Below are positions 50,962 through 61,372 of a stretch of 64,000 nucleotides of DNA, one piece after another. A model generated the notes under the pieces. That model was given only the letters and a program-made list of their open reading frames with translations, did not search any database and was not told the origin of the DNA. Each line of letters opens with the position of its first letter. The first letter of the stretch is position 1. The position numbers and the translations under genes were made by a program. The stretch spans positions 673,191-737,190 of the forward strand of contig CAVOPB010000001.1 in the NCBI GenBank assembly GCA_963697805.1, in the 5' to 3' direction. The stretch comes from VRUE01 sp963697805. GTDB lineage: Bacteria > Actinomycetota > Thermoleophilia > Solirubrobacterales > 70-9.

Positions 50962-51720
50962 CTACCCCGCCGCCTCGACGATCGCCGCGAATTCATCCGG
51001 GTCGAGGCTGGCGCCGCCGACCAGGGCCCCGTCGATGTCGGGCTGGGCCATCAGCTCGGCCGCGTTGGCCGGCTTGACCGAGCCGCCGTAGAGGATCCGC
51101 ACCCGGTCGGCCTCCGCCCCGGCCTCACGCAGGAGGTCGCGGATGAAGGCGATCGTCTCCTGGGCCTGCTCGGGGGTCGCGGTGCGGCCGGTCCCGATCG
51201 CCCAGATCGGCTCGTAGGCGATCGTCACCTCCGCCACCCGGGTCGGGTCGACCGCGGCGAGGTCGGCCCGCAGCTGGCCCTCGAGCACGGCATCGGTCTG
51301 GTCCGCGTCGCGCGCCTCCTCGGTCTCGCCGACGCAGAGGATCGGCTCGAGTCCGGCGGCCAGCGCCGCCGGGACCTTGCGGGCGAGCGCCTCGTCGGTC
51401 TCGCCGAAGAGCTGGCGCCGCTCGGAGTGGCCGAGCACGACCGCCTCGACCTCGGCCTCGGCCAGCATCGGCGCCGAGACCTCGCCGGTGAACGCCCCGG
51501 AGCCCTCCTCGTGCATGTTCTGGGCGGCGACCCGGACGGCGCTTCCGCGCGAGCGCTCGACCACCTCGCGCAGCGCCAGGAACGAGGGGCAGATGACGAC
51601 GTCGTGCTGGGTGGCGGCGATCCGCGGCAGCAGCGCATCGACGAACTGAGCCGCCTCGGCGACGGTCTTGTGCATCTTCCAATTGGCGGCCAACAGGGGG
51701 GTCCGCGTGCTCTCAGGCAT
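50962..51720 (-). CDS. tpiA: Triosephosphate isomerase
   Basis: 252 residues. TIM barrel with N/K (AANWKMHK), catalytic His (VVLGHSERR), Glu in AYEPIWAIGTG and the phosphate loop YGGSVKPAN. Overlaps pgk by 8 bases. Confidence 0.97.
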   Translation of the reverse strand: MPESTRTPLLAANWKMHKTVAEAAQFVDALLPRIAATQHDVVICPSFLALREVVERSRGSAVRVAAQNMHEEGSGAFTGEVSAPMLAEAEVEAVVLGHSERRQLFGETDEALARKVPAALAAGLEPILCVGETEEARDADQTDAVLEGQLRADLAAVDPTRVAEVTIAYEPIWAIGTGRTATPEQAQETIAFIRDLLREAGAEADRVRILYGGSVKPANAAELMAQPDIDGALVGGASLDPDEFAAIVEAAG

Positions 51721-52900
51721 CGCGCAGTGCCTCCACCCCGGGCAGCTTCTTTCCCTCCAGCAGCTCCAACGACGCTCCTCCTCCGGTCGAGATCCAATCG
51801 ATTCGGTCGGCGAGCCCGAACTGGCGCACGGCCGCGACCGAGTCGCCGCCGCCGACCACCGTCATCCCCGGCGCCGCGGCCACTGCCTCGGCGACGGTGC
51901 GCGTCGCGGCCGCGAACGGCGCCAGCTCGAACGCCCCCATCGGGCCGTTCCAGAGCACCGTTCCGGCGGAGACAATCGCCTCCGCGTAGGAGGCGGCGGT
52001 TCGCGGCCCGACATCGAGGCCCATCCAGCCGTCGGGCACCTCGACACCGTCGCTCTCGCGGCGCTCGGCCTCGGCGTCGAAGCTCCTGGCGAGGACGAGG
52101 TCGACGGGAAGCGCGAGCTCGCAATCAGATCCCTCGGCACGCTCGAGCGCCTCGGCGGCGAGCTTCACCCCCTCCTCCTCGACCAGCGAGTCGCCGGTCG
52201 CGATCCCCTGGGTGCGGAAGAAGCTGAAGCACATCGCGCCACCGATCAGGATTCGGTCGGCGATCTCGAGGAAGCGGTCGATCACCCCGACCTTGTCGGA
52301 GACCTTCGCCCCGCCGAGGATGACGACAAGCGGCCGGGCTGGAGACTCGACGACGGCGGTCAGCTCGGTGACCTCGCGCTCGAGCAGGAGTCCGGCGTAG
52401 CCGGGCAGGATGTGGGCGATGCCCTCAGTGCTCGCGTGGGCGCGGTGGGCGGCGCCGAAGGCATCGTTGACGTAGATGCCGGCCAGCGCCGCCAGCGACC
52501 GCGCCAGCTCGGGGTCGTTCTCGGTCTCCCCTGGCTCGAAGCGGAGGTTCTCGAGCAACAGCATCTCGCCGGGCCCAAGCGCGGCGGCCCGCTCCTCGAC
52601 CTCGGCGCCGACTACCCCGGGCGCCTGCTCGACCTCGGCACCGACGAGCTCGGCCAGTCGGGCGCCGACCGGGCGCATCGAGAGCTCCGGGTCGGGGCTG
52701 CCTCCCGGCCGTCCCAGATGGGAGGCGAGGATGACCGAGGCGCCGCGCTCCCGCAGCAGCTCGATCGTCGGCAGCGCCGCCTCGATCCGCATGTCATCGG
52801 CCACGCGACCGTCCTCGAGTGGGACGTTGAAGTCGACTCGGAGCAACACCCGCTCGCCCGTGACCGGGGCGTCGCGGACACTTGCCTTCGAGAAGCTCAC
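51713..52900 (-). CDS. pgk: Phosphoglycerate kinase
   Basis: 395 residues from GTG 52900. RVDFNVPL at the N-terminus, HLGRPGG, ILGGAKVSDK and the C-terminal GGGDSVAA nucleotide site. Makes ATP in glycolysis. It begins 13 bases after gap. Confidence 0.97.
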   Translation of the reverse strand: MSFSKASVRDAPVTGERVLLRVDFNVPLEDGRVADDMRIEAALPTIELLRERGASVILASHLGRPGGSPDPELSMRPVGARLAELVGAEVEQAPGVVGAEVEERAAALGPGEMLLLENLRFEPGETENDPELARSLAALAGIYVNDAFGAAHRAHASTEGIAHILPGYAGLLLEREVTELTAVVESPARPLVVILGGAKVSDKVGVIDRFLEIADRILIGGAMCFSFFRTQGIATGDSLVEEEGVKLAAEALERAEGSDCELALPVDLVLARSFDAEAERRESDGVEVPDGWMGLDVGPRTAASYAEAIVSAGTVLWNGPMGAFELAPFAAATRTVAEAVAAAPGMTVVGGGDSVAAVRQFGLADRIDWISTGGGASLELLEGKKLPGVEALRDA

Positions 52901-52913
52901 CGTCCCGACGCGT

Positions 52914-53915
<1,002 letters not shown>

Positions 53916-53962
53916 GGACCAGTCCCTTCTCGAGTCGTTTTCCTGAATACCGATGGTATGGG

Positions 53963-54325
53963 TCAGTCGGAGCCGACCGTTACCTCGATTTCATACCCGT
54001 CTGGATCCTGAAGGAATGCTGAGTATGAGCCGGAGCCGTGGGAGCGGTGCTCGCCGGGTTCACCGGTGCTGGTGCCGCCGGCGGCGACGCCCCCTTCCCA
54101 CGCCGCCTTGATCGCGACGATCCCGAGCCCGGAGAAGCTGAGTAGCCCGAACCCCGGTTTCGGGGCCCGGTGGGCGGAGACGAAGAAGACCGGTTTCGCG
54201 ATGCCCCAGCCGATCGTTTCGTCCTCCTCGAAGTGGCGGCGCCAGCCGAGCGGCGCGAGCAACGAGTCATAGAACGCGGCGCTCCGCGGCAGATCCGAGA
54301 CCTCGAGCAGGACGTGATGAAGCAT
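53963..54325 (-). CDS. VOC-family (glyoxalase-like) protein
   Basis: 120 residues, two beta-alpha-beta-beta-beta modules of the vicinal-oxygen-chelate fold: LHHVLLEVSDLPRSAAFYD, and FLQDPDGYEIEVT at the end with metal ligands H and E. Enzyme or resistance protein; substrate unknown. Confidence 0.9.
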   Translation of the reverse strand: MLHHVLLEVSDLPRSAAFYDSLLAPLGWRRHFEEDETIGWGIAKPVFFVSAHRAPKPGFGLLSFSGLGIVAIKAAWEGGVAAGGTSTGEPGEHRSHGSGSYSAFLQDPDGYEIEVTVGSD

Positions 54326-54369
54326 GAGATCGTGAGGCTATAACGGCGACCGCCGCAGTGCGCGTAGGG

Positions 54370-55125
54370 CTAGCCGCCGCGCGGTGTCCAGCGGAAATAG
54401 CGGATCGCGAGGAGGAGGCCGGCGACCCCCCAGGCCGCCACCACGGCGAGGTGGTGCCAGGGGATTCCGGTTCCGTCGACGTAGATGTCGAAGAAGGCCG
54501 CGAAGAAGTGCCGAATCGGGAAGTAATCGGCGAAGTGGAGGACGCCGTCGGGCAGCTCACCGTCGGGGATGAAGACGCCGGAGAGGAAATAGAGCGGCAG
54601 CAGCATGGCATTGACGATCGGCGCCGCGGCATCCTGGGAGGGGATCGCCGCGGTGAGCGCGACTCCGAGGCAGCAGAACGAGGCGGCCCCGACCGCGAGC
54701 ACGACCAGCAGCTCGGGCAGGTGCGACCAGGGGATCGCGACGCCGTAGATGACCCGGCCGATCGCGACGACAATCGCGAACATCAGCAGCGAGAGGACGA
54801 CCGAGTTGCCGATCCGGCCGGCGATGAAGACCCAGGCCGGCATCGGGGTCCCGCGGCCGCGCTTCAGCCGCCCGTCCTCGCGCGCGATCACGACCGACAT
54901 CGCGAGCGTCTGCATCGTCGCCGAGATCACCGCGAGGGTGATGATCGCCGGGACGTAGTAGGTCGTCGCCTCGATTCCGCGCTCGTCGGCGATCTTGGCG
55001 TCACCGAAGACGACGGCGAAGATCAGCAGGAGGAGGACCGGGAAGAGGACGGTGAAGAAGACCGCAGCCGGATTGCGCCAGAAGACCTTCTGGTCGTAGC
55101 GGAGTTGGTGGAGAACGAGCGTCAT
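54370..55125 (-). CDS. ABC-2 type transporter permease
   Basis: 251 residues, six membrane helices of the ABC2_membrane fold, with FFTVLFPVLLLLIFAVVFG at the start and LPLYFLSGVFIPDGELP in the fifth segment, a typical feature of drug or lipid exporters. Pairs with the ATPase encoded directly before it (4-base overlap). Confidence 0.92.
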   Translation of the reverse strand: MTLVLHQLRYDQKVFWRNPAAVFFTVLFPVLLLLIFAVVFGDAKIADERGIEATTYYVPAIITLAVISATMQTLAMSVVIAREDGRLKRGRGTPMPAWVFIAGRIGNSVVLSLLMFAIVVAIGRVIYGVAIPWSHLPELLVVLAVGAASFCCLGVALTAAIPSQDAAAPIVNAMLLPLYFLSGVFIPDGELPDGVLHFADYFPIRHFFAAFFDIYVDGTGIPWHHLAVVAAWGVAGLLLAIRYFRWTPRGG

Positions 55126-55973
55126 TCTTGCCGGGTCAGCGCCAGGTAGATGTCCTCGAGGCTGGGGCGCGAGACCTCAAGCCCCTCGAGGTCGAAACCC
55201 TCGGCGAGGGCGCGGCCGGTGAGCTCGTTGAGGGCCCCGACCGGGTCGTCGGTCTCGATCGAGAAGTCCTCGCCGTTGCGGCTGTAGGTGATCGTCGTCG
55301 CCTGGGCATCGCGGTCGCCGAGATCCTGCGGGGCGCCGCGGGCGACGATCTCGCCGTCGGCGATGATCGCTACCCGGTCGGCGAGGCGCTGTGCCTCGTC
55401 CATGTAGTGGGTGGTGAGGAAGACCGTCTTGCCGAGGTCGCGGAGGCCGGCGATCAGCTCCCACGCCTGGCGCCGAGCCTGGGGGTCGAAGCCGGTGGTC
55501 GGCTCGTCGAGGAAGAGCAGGTCGGGGTCCCCGATCAGCGCCATCCCGACGTCGAGGCGGCGCTGCTGGCCACCGGAGAGGCTGCCGGCGCGGGCGTCCG
55601 CCTTCTCGGCCAGCCCGACGAGGTCGATCGTTTCCTCGATCGGGCGCGGCGCCTCGTAGTAGCCGGCGAAGAGCTCGAGCGACTCGCGCACGGTGAGGTA
55701 CGGCTCGAGCTTGCAGCTCTGGAGGACGATCCCGATCCGCTCCCGCCAGGCGCGGTCACCGTGGGTGGGGTCCTCGCCGAGGACCGTGACCTCGCCGGAG
55801 TCCCGGTCGCGATAGCCCTCGAGGATCTCGACGGTGGTCGTCTTTCCGGCCCCGTTGGGGCCGAGGAAGGCGAAGACCTCGCCGGCGCCGACCTCGATAT
55901 CGATCCCGCGGACCGCCTCGACGTCGCCGTAGCTCTTGCGCAGGCCGCTTGCGCGGATGACAGGTTCGCCCAC
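55122..55973 (-). CDS. ABC exporter ATP-binding protein
   Basis: 283 residues from GTG 55973. Walker A GPNGAGKTTT, Q loop, signature LSGGQQRR, Walker B DLLFLDEPTTG and switch His (LTTHYMDEAQ). After the NBD comes a C-terminal regulatory piece (DDPVGALNELTG), as in DrrA/CcmA-like exporters. Starts 11 bases after rapZ. Confidence 0.95.
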   Translation of the reverse strand: MGEPVIRASGLRKSYGDVEAVRGIDIEVGAGEVFAFLGPNGAGKTTTVEILEGYRDRDSGEVTVLGEDPTHGDRAWRERIGIVLQSCKLEPYLTVRESLELFAGYYEAPRPIEETIDLVGLAEKADARAGSLSGGQQRRLDVGMALIGDPDLLFLDEPTTGFDPQARRQAWELIAGLRDLGKTVFLTTHYMDEAQRLADRVAIIADGEIVARGAPQDLGDRDAQATTITYSRNGEDFSIETDDPVGALNELTGRALAEGFDLEGLEVSRPSLEDIYLALTRQE

Positions 55974-55984
55974 GAAGTTGATTC

Positions 55985-56872
55985 TTACGAGTCGAGCTCG
56001 ACGTCGCGGTGCTTGACCCGCAGGGTCACGTCGTCGCGGCCCTCGAGATCGCGGCGGATGCGGTCGGCGACGGTGACCGAGCGGTGGCGACCGCCGGTGC
56101 ACCCGATCGCGATCGTCAGGTGGCTCTTGCCCTCGGCGACGTAGGCGGGGACGAGGAAATCGAGCAGCGGCAGCAGCCGCCCGTAGAACTCCCCGGCCTG
56201 GGTCCCGGACTCGACGTACTCCCGCACCTTCTCGTCGAGACCGGTCAGAGGCCGCAGGTCGTCGACATAGTGGGGGTTGGGCAGGAATCGGACGTCGAGG
56301 GTGAGGTCCGCGTCGCGTGGCGGGCCGTTCTTGAAGCCGAATGTGAGCAGGGTGAGGGCGAGCTTGCCGCCGCCGCCGCTGCCGAGCAGCTCTTCCGCGA
56401 TCCGGCCGCGAAGGGCGCCGCTGGTCAGGTCGCTGGTGTCCATCACGACGTCGGCCCGGGCGCGCAGCGGCGAGAGCAGCTCGCGCTCGGCCCGGATCCC
56501 CTCGACGATCCTTCCCTCAGGCGCCAGCGGGTGGCGCCGGCGAGTCTCCTTGTAGCGGTCGACCAGGGTCTCCTCGTCGGCCTCGAGGAACAGCACCCGG
56601 GGCTTCAGCCCGTCGGCGTCGAGATCGTCGAGGACCTGGATCAGGTCGTCGAAGTAGTCGCCGCCGCGGACGTCGGAGACGACCGCGGCCCGCTCGACCC
56701 CGCTGCCGGGGTGGCGGAAGAGCTCGCCGAGGCTGCCGATCATCCGCGGCGGCAGGTTGTCGACGCAGAAGAAGCCGCCGTCCTCGAAGGCGGCGATCGC
56801 CTCGGACTTGCCGGCCCCGGAGTGGCCGGTGATGACGACCATCGTCACGTCGGGCTCAGATCTCTCCCCCAT
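55985..56872 (-). CDS. rapZ: RapZ/YvcJ-type nucleotide-binding protein
   Basis: 295 residues from ATG 56872. P loop GHSGAGKS, FFCVDNLPP, and the C-terminal VAEGKSHLTIAIGCTGGRHRSV signature. In E. coli RapZ controls a small RNA; in Gram-positives YvcJ hydrolyses nucleotides and its task is unclear. The usual downstream yvcK and whiA are missing here; an ABC exporter follows instead. Initiation lies next to repeat copy 2. Confidence 0.94.
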   Translation of the reverse strand: MGERSEPDVTMVVITGHSGAGKSEAIAAFEDGGFFCVDNLPPRMIGSLGELFRHPGSGVERAAVVSDVRGGDYFDDLIQVLDDLDADGLKPRVLFLEADEETLVDRYKETRRRHPLAPEGRIVEGIRAERELLSPLRARADVVMDTSDLTSGALRGRIAEELLGSGGGGKLALTLLTFGFKNGPPRDADLTLDVRFLPNPHYVDDLRPLTGLDEKVREYVESGTQAGEFYGRLLPLLDFLVPAYVAEGKSHLTIAIGCTGGRHRSVTVADRIRRDLEGRDDVTLRVKHRDVELDS

Positions 56873-56878
56873 CACCAC

Positions 56879-56942
56879 AAATCCTCGCGCTTCGCTCGCT
56901 GCGCGCATAGCCAGATTGCGACGCTTGCTCGCTCCGCGCTCA
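56879..56942 (-). repeat. Dispersed 64-bp repeat, copy 2
   Basis: About 80 % identical to 29440-29503. It begins at the uvrC stop codon (its first three bases TGA are the stop) and ends 6 bases before the rapZ ATG with GAGGATTT, which can serve as ribosome binding site. It fills the whole uvrC-rapZ gap. Confidence 0.75.
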
Positions 56943-58898
56943 TCCGGTTCTGTTCAGCTGCTCGTGGATGTCCCGCGCCACTTTGCCAGGTACCCCGGGC
57001 ACCGCCTCGAGTTCCTCCCGCGTGGCCGAGATCAACCGCTCGGGCGAGCCGAAATGCTGGAGTAGGGCGCGCTTTCGGGCCTGGCCGACGCCCTTCAGCT
57101 CGTCGAGGACCGAGCCCGTCATCGCCCTGTCGCGACGGCCACGGTGGTGTTCGATCGCGAACCGGTGGGCCTCGTCGCGGACCCGCTGCAGCAGCTTCGA
57201 GGCCTCGGAGTCGGCGGCGAGGTCGATCGGCAGCGAGCTGCCGGGGACGAACACCTCCTCCTCGCGCTTGGCGAGCGAGGCGACCGTGACCCCGCGCTCG
57301 ACGAAGGGTTTCAGCGCCCGCATCGCGGCGGCCAGCTGGCCCTTGCCACCGTCGATCACGACCAGCGACGGCAGCGATGCGAAGCTCGAATCCCGTTTGC
57401 CGTCGTGCGGCGAGAGATCAGCCTGCTCGAGGTAGCGGTTGACCCGCCGCTCGAGCACCTCTTCCATCGCCGCAAAGTCATTTGCGCGCCGCCTCCTCTG
57501 CTCCCGCTCGGTCGCAGGAATCAGATCGTGATGCTCCCTCGCTCCCGCGTCCGGGGGCGGCGCGGTGGTCTGCCCTTCGACGCCCTTCTTGATCCGAAAC
57601 CGGCGGTAGTCGGACTTCTTCGTCGCGCCGCCCTCGAAGACGACCATCGAGGCGACCGTGTGTTCGGCGCCGAGGTTGGAGATGTCGTACCCCTCGATCC
57701 GGATCGGCAGCTCCTCCATCGCCAGGGCCTCGCGCAGATCGGCGAGCGCGTCGACCCGGCGCTGGCGGCGGTGCTCGCGGCGGAGGCGGTCCTGATCGAG
57801 AGCGAGGCGGGCGTTTCGCTCGGCGAGCTCGCGCAGCCGCCGCTTGTCGCCGCGCTCCGCGACCCTGACCTCGACCGGCGCCCCGCGCTGCTCGCTGAGC
57901 GCCGCGGCGAGCAGCTCGGCCCGGTCGACCAGGTAGGGCCCGACGACGATCGTCCGCGGCATCGCGGGCGAGGCGGAGTAGTACTGGCCGAGGAACTCCT
58001 CCGCGACCTCGGCCGGCTCGCGTTCGGCCTGGTTGTCGAGGTAGAAGCTCTGGCGCTCGGCGAGGATGCCGTCGCGGACCTGGAACACCTGGGCGTTGGC
58101 GTCGGCGCCCTCGGTCGCGACCCCGATCAGGTCCGCGGTGCCGACCGATCCGCCGGCGATCCGCTGGCGCTCGAACAGCGACCGGATCGCCTTCAGGCGG
58201 TCGCGGTGGACGGCCGCCCGCTCGAATTCATGGGATGCCGCGGCGGCGTCCATTTTCGCCTCCTCGTCCGCCTCGACCCGGCGGTAGCGGCCGGAGAGGA
58301 AATCGACGATTGCGTCGATGTTGCGGCGGTACTCCTCGCTGCCGATGTAGCCGACGCAGGGCGCGCCACAGCGCTTGATGAAGTAGTCGAGGCAGGGGCT
58401 GCCGGAGCGGCGGCCCGGCTCGGCCCCCTCGCAGGTGCGGAACTGGAACAGCTTCCCCAGCAGGTCGAGGGTCTCGCGAACCCGCTTGGCGCTCGAGAAG
58501 GGGCCGAAGTAGGCGCGCCCGGGGCGGTGCTTTTCCCGCGTGAAGTAGACCCGCGGGTACTCCTCGTCGAGGCTGACGCAGACGTAGGGGTAGGACTTGT
58601 CGTCGCGGAGGCGGATGTTGAAGCGCGGGCGGTGGCGCTTGATGAAGCTCTGCTCGGCGAGCAGGGCCTCGGCCTCGGTCGCGGTGACGAGGAACTCGAT
58701 CCTCTCGACGCGCGATGTCAGGCGGGTCTCTCCACCGGAGAAGTGGGAGGCGACGCGCTTGCGGATCGATCGCGCCTTGCCGACGTAGAGCAGCTCGTCG
58801 CCCTCGTCGTGAAAGAGGTAGACGCCGGGGGAATCGGGCAGCTCGCGGCGCTGCTGCGCGATCCGCTCGGCGCGATCCCGGTTGCCATCTGAGCTCAC
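56940..58898 (-). CDS. uvrC: Excinuclease UvrC
   Basis: 652 residues from GTG 58898. GIY-YIG nuclease (GVYLFHDEGDELLYVGKARSIRKRV), UvrB-binding UVR helix (MDAAAASHEFERAAVHRDRL), RNase H-like domain (DISNLGAEHTVASMVVFEGG, VIDGGKGQLAAA) and helix-hairpin-helix end (LKGVGQARKRALLQHFGS, AVPGVPGKVARDI). Makes both cuts in nucleotide excision repair. Confidence 0.97.
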   Translation of the reverse strand: MSSDGNRDRAERIAQQRRELPDSPGVYLFHDEGDELLYVGKARSIRKRVASHFSGGETRLTSRVERIEFLVTATEAEALLAEQSFIKRHRPRFNIRLRDDKSYPYVCVSLDEEYPRVYFTREKHRPGRAYFGPFSSAKRVRETLDLLGKLFQFRTCEGAEPGRRSGSPCLDYFIKRCGAPCVGYIGSEEYRRNIDAIVDFLSGRYRRVEADEEAKMDAAAASHEFERAAVHRDRLKAIRSLFERQRIAGGSVGTADLIGVATEGADANAQVFQVRDGILAERQSFYLDNQAEREPAEVAEEFLGQYYSASPAMPRTIVVGPYLVDRAELLAAALSEQRGAPVEVRVAERGDKRRLRELAERNARLALDQDRLRREHRRQRRVDALADLREALAMEELPIRIEGYDISNLGAEHTVASMVVFEGGATKKSDYRRFRIKKGVEGQTTAPPPDAGAREHHDLIPATEREQRRRRANDFAAMEEVLERRVNRYLEQADLSPHDGKRDSSFASLPSLVVIDGGKGQLAAAMRALKPFVERGVTVASLAKREEEVFVPGSSLPIDLAADSEASKLLQRVRDEAHRFAIEHHRGRRDRAMTGSVLDELKGVGQARKRALLQHFGSPERLISATREELEAVPGVPGKVARDIHEQLNRTG

Positions 58899-58917
58899 AT
58901 CCCAAAGAGTAGGCTCC

Positions 58918-58931
58918 TGGCCAGCCGGCCA
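58918..58931. promoter_or_regulatory. Palindromic operator upstream of the crotonase
   Basis: TGGCC-N4-GGCCA, 26 bases before the crotonase ATG and related to the palindrome before the P450 (22878-22895). Candidate TetR-family site. Confidence 0.4.
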
Positions 58932-58957
58932 AGACAACGCCCGAGACGGAGAGCGAG

Positions 58958-59782
58958 ATGACGACCCAGACCCTGAGCCCACCGGAGCTGAACACGCTCC
59001 AAATCGATATCGACGGGGAGATCGGAACCCTCACCCTCGATCGCCCCGACGCGTTCAACGCGATGAGCCCCGAGATGATCCTCGAGATGACCACCGTCTT
59101 CTCGTGGCTCGCGGACCAGGCGCCGCTGCGGGGACTGATCGTCACCGGCTCGGGCAAGGCCTTCTGTGCCGGCGGTGACGTCAACACCTTCAGGGACGGC
59201 GTCGAGGACGATTCGATCGACCTCCCGTCGGAGGTGCGCCGCGGGGCCGAGGCCCTGCACACCGCGATCATCGACCTCCGCCGCATCCCCTATCCGGTGA
59301 TCGCCGCCGTCAACGGCCCCGCCGCCGGCGCCGGGTTCTCGCTGGCGCTCGCCTGCGACACCCGGATCGCATCCACCGCGTCGTTCTTCGCCTGTGCCTA
59401 CGGCCGCATCGGCGCCTCGCCCGACGGCGGCATGACCTACTTCCTTCCCCGCATCGTCGGCCCCAGCCGGGCGACGGAGATCCTCCTCAACGACCCCAAC
59501 ATGTCGGCCGAGGATGCGCTCTCCGAGCGGATCGTCGCCGAGGTCGTCGAGCCTGAGGAGCTGATGGAGCGGGCGCGGGCGAAGGCGGAGAAGCTCGCCG
59601 CGAAGGCACCCCACTACGTGCGGATGGTGAAAGTCCTCTGCGGCCAGAGCATCGAGAACAGCCTCACCGAGCACCTTCAGCTCGAGCGCCACGGGATCGC
59701 CGACAGCATGGCCACCGAGGACCTGCGGGCCGGCGTAACCGCCTTCTTCGGGGGCGATACGCCGGTGTTCGAGGGCCGCTGA
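58958..59782 (+). CDS. Enoyl-CoA hydratase/isomerase (crotonase)
   Basis: 274 residues. Oxyanion-hole segments GKAFCAGGDV and VNGPAAGAGFSLAL; the catalytic site reads IGASPDGGMTYFLPRIVG, an Asp where classical hydratases carry the second Glu, so an isomerase or another crotonase reaction is possible. Acts in fatty-acid or aromatic acid breakdown. GAGCGAG ribosome binding site. Confidence 0.9.
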   Translation: MTTQTLSPPELNTLQIDIDGEIGTLTLDRPDAFNAMSPEMILEMTTVFSWLADQAPLRGLIVTGSGKAFCAGGDVNTFRDGVEDDSIDLPSEVRRGAEALHTAIIDLRRIPYPVIAAVNGPAAGAGFSLALACDTRIASTASFFACAYGRIGASPDGGMTYFLPRIVGPSRATEILLNDPNMSAEDALSERIVAEVVEPEELMERARAKAEKLAAKAPHYVRMVKVLCGQSIENSLTEHLQLERHGIADSMATEDLRAGVTAFFGGDTPVFEGR

Positions 59783-59854
59783 ACCACGGTTTGCCCCGCT
59801 ACGTATGCGGGTTTAGAGTCTGTATGCCCAGTCCCCGAGGAAAGGTCCCGCCCG

Positions 59855-60298
59855 ATGAACAAGTTCCTCGCCCTGCTAGCCCTCGTTGTCGCGGCCGCCG
59901 CGCTGGTCGCCTGCGGAAGCGATAGCGGCACCACCACCGAAACCGAAGCGTCGAGTGGAGCGGCGGCCGGTGAAACCGAAGCGGGCGAAGAAGCCGGGGG
60001 CGCCGAAGGCGCAACCGTCGAAATCGAAGCCGACCCGGGCGGCGCCCTCGCCTACGCACAGGAAGAAGTGACGGCCACGGCCGGTGACGTGACGGTGGAC
60101 TTCAACAACCCGCAGCCGGTCGGCCATGACGTCGACATCGAAGGCTCGGGCGGCGAAAGCCTTGGCAAGACCGAAGTGATCACCGAAGGCTCATCCAGCG
60201 TCACGCTGAAAGGCCTGAAACCCGGCAAATACACGTACTTCTGCTCGGTCCCCGGCCACCGCGAAGCCGGGATGGAAGGCACGCTGGTAGTCGAATAG
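59855..60298 (+). CDS. Cupredoxin lipoprotein (plastocyanin/azurin-like)
   Basis: 147 residues. Lipobox LVAC (C20), an acidic Ala/Glu/Thr-rich linker (about 21-55), then a blue-copper domain with the ligands H91 (PVGHDV), C130, H135 and M140 (YFCSVPGHREAGM). A membrane-tethered electron carrier at the outer face. Every Glu codon is GAA, in contrast to neighbours. GAGGAAAGG ribosome binding site. Confidence 0.93.
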   Translation: MNKFLALLALVVAAAALVACGSDSGTTTETEASSGAAAGETEAGEEAGGAEGATVEIEADPGGALAYAQEEVTATAGDVTVDFNNPQPVGHDVDIEGSGGESLGKTEVITEGSSSVTLKGLKPGKYTYFCSVPGHREAGMEGTLVVE

Positions 60299-60310
60299 AA
60301 GGGGCGCGGC

Positions 60311-60862
60311 TCAGAGCGCCAGCGCGCCCGCCTCGAGGCGGGCGGTGACGATGTCGGCAGCGACCTCGGGGCTCTCGGCATCGATCTCGACCGCGTTGCG
60401 CTCGAGATCGCCGAGGTCGGCGAAGCTCTCCCAGAGCTGCCTGATGACATCGGGGTCGGCGAGGAACGGGCCTTCGCGCTTTTCCGCCCGCTCGGTGCAG
60501 AGCGCCAGCGGAGCGCGCAGGACCGCAAAGGCGACCCCGTGGCCCGCCACCTCGAGCGCGTCCCGCAGGGGCTGCAGGAACCAGGCCGGGATCACGATCC
60601 CGTCGACGATCGTAAGGTAGCCGGCGTCGGCGTAGCCGGCGGCGGCCGCGGCGACGATCCTCATCACCACCTCGTTCTGCTCCTGCGACTCCGGCTTCCA
60701 CGGATCGACGTAGCCGGAGTGGATGAAGGCGAAGAAGCGGTCGGCTTCGAGGTGGACCGCCCGAGGCGAGCGTTCGGCGAGGATCCTGGCGGTCGTCGTC
60801 TTGCCGACACCAGGTGGGCCGGTGAGGATCAGGACAGGGTTGTCCCGGTCGGCGTCAGCCAG
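60311..60862 (-). CDS. P-loop kinase/phosphotransferase with an apparent CUG start
   Basis: 183 residues. Walker A LTGPPGVGKTTTARIL, LEADRFFAFIHSGY, then a lid-like region (LCTERAEKREGPF) as in small-molecule kinases and shikimate/gluconate-kinase-like proteins. The P loop needs a start upstream of GTG 60670, but the frame there has no ATG, GTG or TTG before a stop at 60865; CTG 60862, which overlaps the end of the MaoC gene, is the only near-cognate start in the right place. Substrate unknown. Confidence 0.75.
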   Translation of the reverse strand: MADADRDNPVLILTGPPGVGKTTTARILAERSPRAVHLEADRFFAFIHSGYVDPWKPESQEQNEVVMRIVAAAAAGYADAGYLTIVDGIVIPAWFLQPLRDALEVAGHGVAFAVLRAPLALCTERAEKREGPFLADPDVIRQLWESFADLGDLERNAVEIDAESPEVAADIVTARLEAGALAL

Positions 60863-61328
60863 CGGACGCCATCACCCTGGCGACGGAGTCGCCGACGAAG
60901 CATGGCTTCTCGTTGCCATCGACCTCGAGGGTGAAGCGGGTCACGACCTCCCACCAGCCGCCACCCTTCTCGTCGATCGAGACGACCTCGGCACGGGCGC
61001 GGACCCGGCCGCCGGCCGGGACCGGCGCGGGAAAGCGGATCTTGTTCCAGCCGTAGTTGACGCCGAGGGCGAAGCCGGTCGAGGAGATCAGCTCTTTGCG
61101 GAAGCCGTCGACCAGCGAGAGGGTCAGGTTGCCGTGGGCGATCGTCGTCCCGAAGGGGCTCTCGCCCTTGGCGCGCTCGACATCGACGTGGATCCACTGG
61201 TCATCGCCGGAGAGCTCGGCGAAGGTGTTGATGTCCTCCTGGGTGACGGTGCGCCAATCGCTGGGGCCGATCTCCTGGCCCAGCACCGCCTGCATCCCCT
61301 CGACTCCCTGTACCTCGACGGCCGCCAT
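60855..61328 (-). CDS. MaoC-like (R)-specific enoyl-CoA hydratase
   Basis: 157 residues, hot-dog fold. Hydratase motif with catalytic Asp and His: SGDDQWIHVDVERA, followed by GTTIAHGNLTLSL. Hydrates enoyl-CoA to (R)-3-hydroxyacyl-CoA. Overlaps the P-loop kinase start by 8 bases. Confidence 0.93.
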   Translation of the reverse strand: MAAVEVQGVEGMQAVLGQEIGPSDWRTVTQEDINTFAELSGDDQWIHVDVERAKGESPFGTTIAHGNLTLSLVDGFRKELISSTGFALGVNYGWNKIRFPAPVPAGGRVRARAEVVSIDEKGGGWWEVVTRFTLEVDGNEKPCFVGDSVARVMASAG

Positions 61329-61372
61329 CGGGGGCGCAGTCTAGTTCAAGGCGGCGACGCCGAACGACCTTC

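Noticed and set aside
60311..60670. Kinase gene starting at GTG 60670
   Set aside because: It would remove the Walker A loop that is clearly present upstream in the same frame.
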